From Methylocystis sp. (GTDB taxonomy: Bacteria > Pseudomonadota > Alphaproteobacteria > Rhizobiales > Beijerinckiaceae), in assembly GCA_016178015.1 (NCBI GenBank), contig JACOUB010000014.1, positions 16,912 to 80,911 of the forward strand: a stretch of DNA of 64,000 bases, written 5' to 3'. Below are positions 8,488 to 15,425 of the stretch, piece after piece (the stretch's first letter is position 1; each line of letters starts with the position of its first letter). The notes under the pieces are model-generated. The model did no database searches and had not been told where the DNA came from. It saw only the letters and a program-made list of their open reading frames with translations. A program made the position numbers and the translations under genes.

Positions 8488-9738
8488 GCCTTGCCCGCGC
8501 CTGCGCACGGAGAGCCCGAAGCGGACCGCGGCCAGCGCTGTTCCGATCCAAGGCGTCTGCTTGATCTTGCGCTTGGCCGCGAGCAGCGCGGCGAGCAGAG
8601 GCGCGGCCAATGCGCCCTGCGGCGTCGCCGGCACGATCGTATCGCACAGCTCGATCGTTTCCTCGCAGATCGTGGCCTTGTAGAGCGCCTCGCCGACGCC
8701 GAGATCGAAATGCGTGAAGCCGCGCGTGACGAGATCACGCAGCAGCGCGTGCACCAGCAGCTCGCCGGGCGAAGAGGGGACGACGTCTTCGTGCATGTCG
8801 AAGGAATTGAGCATGGCGCTGAACCGCCCTCGATGCGCCAACCCGGCGTAAGCCGCGATGATCTTGCCGTCGAGGGTCAGCGCGTGCGTCTCCAGCGCGC
8901 CGCTTGCTGCCGCGCCGGCGCACAGCCGTTGCAGAAAATCGCGCCGCGCCGGCGTTGCGAACGAGGCGTCGATATGTTCGGCGCGCAGCCGGGCGCCCTT
9001 TTGGGCGAGCAGCGCATCGACGATTTCGACGGCGCGCGCGCCCTCGGCGCGATGTTCGAAGGCGACGGCGCCAAGCTTGGCGAGGCGCGCCGCCTTCCAG
9101 CGCAATTTCTTGCGCCGCGCGTTCGAGAGGCGGGCGTCGAGATCCTTTGTCTCGAACGGAAGGACGGCGCCGTAAGCGAAACTCGGGCTCGGCCGCCAGC
9201 TAAGCAAAACCAGAGGGTTGGCCGTGTGTTCCCATCGGCGCGGCTGGTTGCGGAAATAGAACAGGTCCGGTCGGCGCGGGGCGGCGTTGGCCGCCTCGGT
9301 CAGCAGGCGGCGGATCGCGGCGTCATCGAAAACCGCGCCGGGCCTGACGAGAGCGAGATTAAAATTGCTCTCCTTTCCGCAGAGAAACAGTGCGATGCGC
9401 AACGGGCCCCACTGTGCTTGCGCCAGCGGCAAAAGGGCCAGCGGGCGCTGGTTCGCGTCGCGCGCGACGACCAGCATCGGCTCGAGTTTCTGGTCCTTGC
9501 CGAGCGTTTCGAACCAAGCCCGCGTGAAGTCATAGCCCTGATAGGCGCTGGCCGGCGCCAGCGCGAACAGCTCCAGCCAATCGTCGCGCGCGTCCTCGAA
9601 CCGCGAGAAGACGCTGACCGACGCAGGCGCGAGCTTGGTCGTCGCGCCGGCCTCGACCGCATCGCGAGGCGCATCGTGCGGCGTTTCGAGGTTGGTAACC
9701 ATGTCGCTTGCGAAAGGTTTGAGGAGGAGTTCTTCCAT
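8461..9738 (-). CDS. GNAT-family acetyltransferase, CelD/BioF2-like
   Basis: Predicted acyl-CoA-dependent N-acyltransferase of 425 residues with a double-GNAT (FemAB-like) layout often found in polysaccharide clusters. The middle is basic (NARRKKLRWKAARLAKLG). The C-terminal GNAT half carries GKIIAAYAGLAHRGRFSAML, SPGELLVHALLRDL and FDLGVGEALYKA. Homologues are thought to acylate sugar nucleotides or polysaccharide, but the substrate here is unknown. It lies tail-to-tail with the Wzz-type gene, and its 5' end faces the polysaccharide deacetylase gene, consistent with a role in polymer decoration. Confidence 0.82.
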   Translation of the reverse strand: MEELLLKPFASDMVTNLETPHDAPRDAVEAGATTKLAPASVSVFSRFEDARDDWLELFALAPASAYQGYDFTRAWFETLGKDQKLEPMLVVARDANQRPLALLPLAQAQWGPLRIALFLCGKESNFNLALVRPGAVFDDAAIRRLLTEAANAAPRRPDLFYFRNQPRRWEHTANPLVLLSWRPSPSFAYGAVLPFETKDLDARLSNARRKKLRWKAARLAKLGAVAFEHRAEGARAVEIVDALLAQKGARLRAEHIDASFATPARRDFLQRLCAGAAASGALETHALTLDGKIIAAYAGLAHRGRFSAMLNSFDMHEDVVPSSPGELLVHALLRDLVTRGFTHFDLGVGEALYKATICEETIELCDTIVPATPQGALAAPLLAALLAAKRKIKQTPWIGTALAAVRFGLSVRRRGQGSRRAQTGR

Positions 9739-9804
9739 CGGTCTAGCAAGGAAAGGTCAAAGAGAGGTTGCGATGATGGTCCGATCGAGAGGTGGAGCAG
9801 GGCC

Positions 9805-10863
9805 ATGCCGGAATGGCGTAACATGGCGATCGACGCCGCAATGGGGTTTTTTCGGGCCAGCGGCGCGCATAGGCTGGCCGAACCCTATACCCGCGGGCTG
9901 GGCGCAATATTGATGTTCCACCGCGTGCGGTCCCGCCTGAAACAGGATTTCGAGCCCAATCGGCCCCTCGAAATCTCGCCGCAGTTTCTGGACGACTTGC
10001 TGAACCATCTGCGCCGGCGAGGCTTTGACATCATTTCGCTCGACGCGGCGCTTGCCAGGCTGCGGGAGGGCGGGGGCGAAGGCCGGCCGTTCGTCGTTTT
10101 GACGTTCGACGACGGCTATCGCGATCTCGTCGATTGCGCCTTGCCGGCGCTGGAGCGCTATCGCGCGCCGTTTACCGCCTATGTGACGGCGGGCTTCGCC
10201 GCCGGCTCGGCGCGCCTGTGGTGGGTGGAACTGGAAGAGGCGATCCGCCGGCTCGACCGGCTCGACGTGATCGCGAGCGGCCGGCGGTTGCTTCGCCCGA
10301 CCGCGAGCGCGGCCGAGAAGGCGCGCGCTTTCGCATACCTTTACTGGCGCTTGCGGGCAGGGCCCGAAGATGAAGTTTTGCGCGTCGCGCTGGCGCTCTG
10401 CGCGCAGGCCGGCATCGAGCCGCGTTCGCTGACGCAGGCCCTGTGTCTTGATTGGGACGGCCTGCGCAAGTTGGCGCGCCACGAACTGGCGACCATCGGC
10501 GCGCATACGCTCACCCATGCGCGGCTCGCCAAGCTCGATGGGGCCGGCGCCGAGCGGGAAATGCGCGACAGCCGCCAGATGATCGAGACGGAACTCGGCG
10601 TCTGCGCGCGTCACTTTTGTTATCCGGTCGGCGATCCTGCTGCGGCGGGACAGCGCGAGTTCGAGCTTGCCGAGCAGCTCGGCTTCGCGAGCGCCGTCAC
10701 GACGCGTAAGGGCATGATCTTCCGAGAGCATCGCGACCATCTCTTGGCGCTCCCGCGACTCTCGATCAATGGCCGCCATCAGAATCTGGGGGCTGTGGAC
10801 GTGTTGTTGTCGGGCGCGCCGTTCGCATTGCTGAACCGCGGCCGCAAGGTTCTGGCGGCATGA
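9805..10863 (+). CDS. Polysaccharide deacetylase (NodB homology domain)
   Basis: NodB-type carbohydrate deacetylase of 352 residues. The metal-binding TFDDG motif is in VLTFDDGYRD near residue 98 and the HxxxH-type motif in IGAHTLTHARL near residue 231; a later FCYPVGD stretch completes the family pattern. No signal peptide is obvious, so it may act in the cytoplasm or be peripheral to the membrane. ATG 9805 follows GGTGGAGCAGGGCC, a good ribosome site. It is divergent from the CelD-like acetyltransferase. The two could add and remove acyl groups on the same polymer, which is an inference from position. Confidence 0.9.
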   Translation: MPEWRNMAIDAAMGFFRASGAHRLAEPYTRGLGAILMFHRVRSRLKQDFEPNRPLEISPQFLDDLLNHLRRRGFDIISLDAALARLREGGGEGRPFVVLTFDDGYRDLVDCALPALERYRAPFTAYVTAGFAAGSARLWWVELEEAIRRLDRLDVIASGRRLLRPTASAAEKARAFAYLYWRLRAGPEDEVLRVALALCAQAGIEPRSLTQALCLDWDGLRKLARHELATIGAHTLTHARLAKLDGAGAEREMRDSRQMIETELGVCARHFCYPVGDPAAAGQREFELAEQLGFASAVTTRKGMIFREHRDHLLALPRLSINGRHQNLGAVDVLLSGAPFALLNRGRKVLAA

Positions 10864-11022
10864 ACTCGCGGCATGAAGTGGTCGAGCTCTCTGTGAACGC
10901 CGGCGGCCGCCCAACGCCGCTCGAAACTCGTGCCGGCCAACCTATATTGGTCGTGGCGGCGTCTAGTAGACTGCGTCGTCCAAAATGAAGGGATCGTCAA
11001 ATCCATAGGATTGTTTCGATTT

Positions 11023-11084
11023 GCGAGCCTGAAGGCTCGCGGTCCAAGCGACGCGGAACCCGGACCGCGAGCCTTCAGGCTCGC
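11023..11084. repeat. Perfect 23-bp inverted repeat, 16-base loop
   Basis: Left arm 11023-11045 and right arm 11062-11084 are exact reverse complements. Each arm is itself nearly palindromic (GCGAGCCTGAAGGCTCGC), so both one large cruciform and two small hairpins can form. No T-run follows, so this is not a standard terminator. It lies between the deacetylase gene and the M48 protease gene. It looks like a dispersed palindromic element, but I see no second copy in this window. Confidence 0.75.
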
Positions 11085-11149
11085 ATCGATGCAGCCTCCA
11101 ACACGATCCGCGTCGCGCTGCGCTTGGAAATGCTCCAGAAGGTCGAAAG

Positions 11150-12412
11150 ATGACTCTCACAGCCGCGGCGATCTACGTCGCCATTGTCCTGTCGGGCGCG
11201 CTCGGCGTCTATCTGAGATATCGTCAGGGGGCGTGCGTTCTCGCGCATCGCGAGCGCGTCCCGGCCGATTTCGCGGGCGAGGTCTCGCTCGAGGACCATC
11301 GCCGCGCCGCCGATTACACGCTGGCCCGCACCCGCCTGGCCACTGCCGCAATCGCCTACGACGCCGTCCTTACCGTGGCTTGGCTGACGGTTGGGCTCGC
11401 GCCTCTTTACGCCGTGGCGGAACAACACTTAGCGCCTGGGCTGACGCGCAGCGTGGCTGTGGTCGTCGCCGTCATGCTGATCGGGCACATGCTCGAATTG
11501 CCGTTTTCACTGTTCAGCACGTTTCGGCTGGAGGCGCAGTTCGGATTCAATCGCGCCACTCCGGGCGTGTTTGTTCGCGACCAATTGCAGACTGGAGCGC
11601 TGTGGCTGCTGCTTGGCGTTCCTCTGCTTTACGGCCTGTTCGCGCTGCTGCGCGCCATGCCGGACCACTGGTGGTTGTTCGCCTACGCCGGCGCGATGGT
11701 CGTCATGATGGCGATGATCGTGATCTATCCGGCCATCGTCGCTCCCTTGTTCAACGACTTCGTTCCCTTGGCCGACGGGGCGATGAAATCGCGCTTGGAG
11801 TCGCTGCTTTCCAAATGCGGGTTCGAATCCAAGGGGCTGTTCGTCATGGACGCCTCCAAGCGTTCGGCGCATGGCAACGCCTATTTTTCCGGCATGGGCA
11901 AGGCCAAGCGCATCGTCTTTTTCGACACCTTGTTGGCAAAGCATAGCCTCGAGGAAATAGAATCTATTCTCGCCCATGAGCTGGGACATTTTAAGCTCGG
12001 TCATATCCGGCAACGCCTGTTGCTGGCGGCGACGCTGGCTTTGGTCGGCTTCGCCATCCTGCGCTGGGCTTTTGCCGATGGCGGACTGGCCGCCCAGTTC
12101 GGCCTTCCGGACGATCCGGGTCTGGCGTTGATCATCATCCTGATGGCCGGGGAACCGGCCCTGCATTTGCTTTCGCCATTGCTGAGCTGGCTGTCGCGAC
12201 GCGCCGAGTTTCAGGCTGATTATTTCGCCAAGGCCATCGTCGGCAAGGAGGCCATGGTCGGCGCTCTCACGAAACTCTCGCGCGACAATCTCGCGACGTT
12301 GACGCCGGATCGGCTCTATTGGCAATTCTATTATTCGCATCCGCCGGTTGGGGCGCGCATCGCGCGGCTCAATCGGCCAGCGCCGGGCGCAGCTCCCGCC
12401 GGCGTGGACTAA
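11150..12412 (+). CDS. M48 family CAAX-protease-like metallopeptidase (Ste24/HtpX-like)
   Basis: Integral membrane zinc metallopeptidase of 420 residues, Ste24p-like. The zinc site is HELGH at residues 276-280 (ILAHELGHFKLGH), with the downstream glutamate ligand probably in RRAEFQADYFAKA. Multiple helices flank it, and the STFRLEAQFGFNRATP stretch is typical of Ste24 relatives. Bacteria have no prenylated a-factor; relatives are thought to act in membrane protein quality control. ATG 11150 follows AGAAGG. It lies just ahead of the heat-shock groEL gene, but groEL has its own promoter and operator, so co-regulation is not shown. Confidence 0.9.
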   Translation: MTLTAAAIYVAIVLSGALGVYLRYRQGACVLAHRERVPADFAGEVSLEDHRRAADYTLARTRLATAAIAYDAVLTVAWLTVGLAPLYAVAEQHLAPGLTRSVAVVVAVMLIGHMLELPFSLFSTFRLEAQFGFNRATPGVFVRDQLQTGALWLLLGVPLLYGLFALLRAMPDHWWLFAYAGAMVVMMAMIVIYPAIVAPLFNDFVPLADGAMKSRLESLLSKCGFESKGLFVMDASKRSAHGNAYFSGMGKAKRIVFFDTLLAKHSLEEIESILAHELGHFKLGHIRQRLLLAATLALVGFAILRWAFADGGLAAQFGLPDDPGLALIIILMAGEPALHLLSPLLSWLSRRAEFQADYFAKAIVGKEAMVGALTKLSRDNLATLTPDRLYWQFYYSHPPVGARIARLNRPAPGAAPAGVD

Positions 12413-12460
12413 GGACCAAATCGGCGCCAGCTCGTTCCGCGCCAATAAGCCGGCGCCGCC

Positions 12461-12489
12461 TTGACAAGCCCCAGCGGCGCTCATATCTC
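12461..12489 (+). promoter_or_regulatory. Candidate sigma-70 promoter of groEL
   Basis: TTGACA at 12461-12466 is followed after 17 bases by TATCTC at 12484-12489. Its place just ahead of the CIRCE operator is the usual arrangement for an HrcA-repressed chaperone promoter. The -35 box is a perfect match; the -10 is moderate. Confidence 0.6.
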
Positions 12490-12501
12490 ACTGTCGGCTT
12501 G

Positions 12502-12528
12502 TCGGCACTCGCTGTGGGTGAGTGCTAA
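12502..12528 (+). promoter_or_regulatory. CIRCE operator (HrcA binding site)
   Basis: TCGGCACTC, nine-base spacer, GAGTGCTAA. The right arm is the exact CIRCE consensus and the left differs at two positions from TTAGCACTC. HrcA repressor bound here would block groEL transcription until heat or misfolded protein titrates the chaperonin. That the operator is kept argues this groEL copy is, or recently was, under normal heat-shock control. Confidence 0.9.
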
Positions 12529-12581
12529 CAGGCTTTTCGCTCGTGCCTTTGCCGCTTCTCCCTCGATGGAGTCCAACAACA

Positions 12582-14099
12582 ATGGCTGCCAAAGACGTAC
12601 GTTTCTCCACCGACGCGCGCGACCGCATCATGCGCGGCGTCGACATCCTCAACAACGCCGTGAAAATCACGCTGGGCCCCAAGGGCCGCAACGTCGTGAT
12701 GGAAAAGTCCTACGGCGCGCCGCGCATCGGCACCACCACGGCGACCGTGCTGGCCGCCTCGATCGCCAGAGAGGGCGTCAAGGCGGTGGCCGCCGGGCTC
12801 AACCCGATGGATTTGAAGCGCGGCATCGACCTGGCGGTCGAGGCCATTGTCGCCGACCTCAAGAAGAACTCGAAAAAGGTCACCTCGAACGACGAGATCG
12901 CCCAGGTCGGCACCATTTCGGCCAATGGCGATCGGTTCATCGGCGAGGAAATCGCCAAGGCGATGCAGAAGGTCGGCAATGAGGGGGTGATCACCGTCGA
13001 GGAGGCCAAAAGCCTGGAGACCGAAACCGACATCGTCGAAGGCATGCAGTTCGATCGCGGCTATCTGTCGCCTTATTTCATCACCAACGCCGAGAAGATG
13101 GTCGCCGAGCTCGACGAGCCGTACATCCTCATCCACGAGAAGAAATTGTCGTCTTTGCAGCCGCTGCTGCCGATCCTCGAAGCGGTGGTGCAGACCGGCA
13201 AGCCGTTGCTGATCGTCGCCGAGGACGTGGAAGGCGAGGCGCTGGCGACGCTGGTCGTCAACAAGCTGCGCGGCGGCTTGAAGATCGCGGCGGTGAAGGC
13301 GCCGGGCTTCGGCGATCGCCGCAAGGCGATGCTCGAGGACATCGCCATCTTGAGCGGCGGCCAGATGATCGCCGAAGACCTCGGCATCAAGCTCGAGAAC
13401 GTGACGCTTCCCCAGCTCGGCCGCGCCAAGCGGGTGCGCATCGAGAAGGAGAACACGACCCTCATCGACGGGGCGGGCGCCAAGAAGGACATCGAGGCGC
13501 GCATCGCGCAAATCAAGGCGCAGATCGAGGAGACCACCTCGGACTATGATCGCGAGAAGCTGCAGGAGCGTCTGGCCAAGCTGGCCGGCGGCGTCGCGGT
13601 GATCCGCGTCGGCGGCGCGACCGAGGTCGAGGTCAAGGAGAAGAAGGATCGCGCCGACGACGCGCTCAACGCCACCCGCGCGGCGGTCGAGGAGGGCATC
13701 TCGCCGGGCGGCGGCGTCGCCCTGTTGCGCGCCATTCCGGTTCTGGACAAGGTCAAGGTGGCGAACGCCGATCAGAAGACCGGCGTCGACATCGTCCGCA
13801 AGGCGATCCAAACGCCGGCGCGGCAGATCGTCGACAATGCCGGCGACGACGGCGCCGTGGTGGTCGGCAAGCTGCTCGAGGCCAAGGACTACAGCTTCGG
13901 CTACGACGCCCAGACCGGCGAATACGGCGATCTCGTCAAGCTCGGCATCATCGATCCGACCAAGGTGGTGCGCACCGCGTTGCAGGACGCGGCTTCCATC
14001 GCCGGGCTGATCGTCACCACCGAGGCGACGATCACCGAGCAGCCGAAGAAAGAAGCGTCGGCGCTGCCGCCGGGCGGAATGGGCGGAATGGATTACTAA
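12582..14099 (+). CDS. groEL: Chaperonin GroEL, internally deleted in the ATP-binding domain
   Basis: 60-kDa chaperonin subunit of 505 residues; the usual length is about 543-548. ATG 12582 ([10 protein letters not shown]) has GGAG upstream. The sequence is ordinary rhizobial GroEL through SYGAPRI (residue 49), then jumps to GTTTATVL (residue 50). About 38 residues, equivalent to E. coli T50-D87, are absent in frame, including Lys51, Asp52 and Asp87 of the nucleotide and magnesium site. The apical domain, the later equatorial Asp ([13 protein letters not shown]) and the C-terminal GGMGGMDY are intact. CIRCE and a promoter lie upstream, but no groES gene precedes it. It may be a non-ATPase paralogue, a decaying copy or an assembly error; another full groESL would be expected elsewhere in the genome. 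Confidence 0.95.
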   Translation: MAAKDVRFSTDARDRIMRGVDILNNAVKITLGPKGRNVVMEKSYGAPRIGTTTATVLAASIAREGVKAVAAGLNPMDLKRGIDLAVEAIVADLKKNSKKVTSNDEIAQVGTISANGDRFIGEEIAKAMQKVGNEGVITVEEAKSLETETDIVEGMQFDRGYLSPYFITNAEKMVAELDEPYILIHEKKLSSLQPLLPILEAVVQTGKPLLIVAEDVEGEALATLVVNKLRGGLKIAAVKAPGFGDRRKAMLEDIAILSGGQMIAEDLGIKLENVTLPQLGRAKRVRIEKENTTLIDGAGAKKDIEARIAQIKAQIEETTSDYDREKLQERLAKLAGGVAVIRVGGATEVEVKEKKDRADDALNATRAAVEEGISPGGGVALLRAIPVLDKVKVANADQKTGVDIVRKAIQTPARQIVDNAGDDGAVVVGKLLEAKDYSFGYDAQTGEYGDLVKLGIIDPTKVVRTALQDAASIAGLIVTTEATITEQPKKEASALPPGGMGGMDY

Positions 14100-14132
14100 A
14101 AGAAGTCAACGCGGCCAAACGAGCAACGAACA

Positions 14133-14161
14133 GGCTCTGGGGGCTCCCCAGGGCCTTTTTC
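14133..14161 (+). terminator. Rho-independent terminator after groEL
   Basis: GGCTCTGGGG and CCCCAGGGCC form a 10-bp stem (one G-T pair) with a 3-base loop, followed at once by TTTTTC. It starts 33 bases after the groEL stop and is a clear intrinsic terminator. Confidence 0.88.
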
Positions 14162-14254
14162 ATATGGAAGTCGGAAGCCGCGGACGTTTTGGCGTTGGTG
14201 GCGGGCTCCCGTTCGCGACAACGCCGGCGGATTATTTGTAAAAATTTAGACTTC

Positions 14255-14294
14255 ATCTGACGCACACTGTCAGATTTCGCCATTCATCCGATGG
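14255..14294. repeat. Inverted repeat ATCTGAC-N7-GTCAGAT and a 31-base motif shared with 43209-43239
   Basis: A perfect 7-bp inverted repeat (14255-14261 and 14269-14275) opens a block, 14264-14294, that matches the reverse strand of 43209-43239 at 26 of 31 positions. It lies between groEL and the end of the FabD-like gene, where neither gene needs a promoter. It could be an operator or a fragment of a dispersed element. Confidence 0.5.
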
Positions 14295-14327
14295 CTTTGC
14301 ATTATCGGCGAGACGGATTCGATCCTG

Positions 14328-15422
14328 TCAAGGATGCGATCGGGTTTCGGCGACGCCTGTCTGTCCCGACAGGACGTCTGTTGTCGCGTTTCGCGTAACG
14401 GCCGTGCGCTGTTCGCCCATCCCCATGGAAATCAGCAGCGGGGCGGCCTCTTGCAGCGCGACGAAATCGGCTTTCGACCGCATGCCGCGCCAGCCATCGA
14501 GTATCAGCGACTGCGCGACCGCGCCGCCGAGCGTGGCGCCCGGGCCTGTGATGATGAACATGTCGGGCGCGAATTCGCGCGCGGCGGCGCGCACCGCGCG
14601 GGTGAAATGGTAGGGCTCCGTCACCTGGCGGCCGAGCGTGTAGTCGCGCAACGCGTGGGCGTCCGTGGCTGCGGGCCACCAGATCGCCCCGCGCCCGTCG
14701 ACGAGCGGCAATGACGGAGGGCCGAACAGATCGGGGCCGAGACGTTGGCGGCCGGCCTCGGCGACCGGCGCCTGCAATGGCGTATGAAAGGCGGCATGGT
14801 TGGGAAGGCGCATGGGAAAGCGCCCCTGCACGCGCGGCGCGGCGGCCTCGAAGGCGGCGAGCCCCGCTTCGTCGCCGGCCAGCACCAGCATGCCGCCGAG
14901 ATCGATCGACAGCGCCAGCCTCTGGCCGGATGTGGCGTCGATGCGCGCGACCAGCGCCATGAGTTCGGCTCGCCGCGCGGCATCGTCGCGCCAGTCCTCG
15001 GCGACGAAGGGATAAATGAGCTGCCCGCCGATGAGGCGCTCCTGCATCAGCGTTCCCATCGTGTTGACCACCTCGAAGCCCGCCCGCGGCGACAGCGCCC
15101 CGGCGCAGGCCAGCGCCGAATACCAGCCCATCGAATTGCCGGTGACGGCGACGACGGCGATCTTATGGCGGTCGATCGACAGGAAGTCGCACAGCGTGCA
15201 GGCGTAGATCAGCGCCGATGCGTTGTCGCCGCGCGTGTGCCGCGCGACCGAATACGACGGAGCTCCATCGAGCGCGAGCAGTTCGTCCTGTCCAAGCGCA
15301 CGGCGCTCGGCGTCGAAGCCTTCGAGCAGGCCGATCTTGTCGCCGTGATGCCGGCCGAGATAGCCGAGTTCGCTCTTCGTATAGACGCCGCGGCCGGGAC
15401 AAATGACGACAGCCGTCCTCAT
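14328..15422 (-). CDS. FabD-like acyltransferase (malonyltransferase fold) at the end of the lysine operon
   Basis: 364-residue acyltransferase of the FabD / polyketide AT fold. The nucleophile elbow is GNSMG (Ser97, in place of the usual GHSxG) and the catalytic His is probably His213 in NHAAFHT. FabD transfers malonyl from CoA to acyl carrier protein, but this protein is longer than typical FabD (about 310 residues) and has an unusual N-terminus (CPGRGVYTKSELGYL). It starts 3 bases after the E1 gene stops, so it is the last cistron of the lysine operon. That context suggests a CoA-linked dicarboxylic acyl substrate (2-oxoadipate or glutaryl pathway); the reaction is unknown. True fatty-acid fabD seems less likely, as no fab genes are adjacent. 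Confidence 0.75.
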   Translation of the reverse strand: MRTAVVICPGRGVYTKSELGYLGRHHGDKIGLLEGFDAERRALGQDELLALDGAPSYSVARHTRGDNASALIYACTLCDFLSIDRHKIAVVAVTGNSMGWYSALACAGALSPRAGFEVVNTMGTLMQERLIGGQLIYPFVAEDWRDDAARRAELMALVARIDATSGQRLALSIDLGGMLVLAGDEAGLAAFEAAAPRVQGRFPMRLPNHAAFHTPLQAPVAEAGRQRLGPDLFGPPSLPLVDGRGAIWWPAATDAHALRDYTLGRQVTEPYHFTRAVRAAAREFAPDMFIITGPGATLGGAVAQSLILDGWRGMRSKADFVALQEAAPLLISMGMGEQRTAVTRNATTDVLSGQTGVAETRSHP

Positions 15423-15425
15423 GAT

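Noticed and set aside
12525..13811. Long open frame on the minus strand across groEL
   Set aside because: It is an antisense shadow: GC-rich third positions of groEL keep the opposite frame open. The predicted protein is His/Leu/Asp/Arg-rich with no family pattern.
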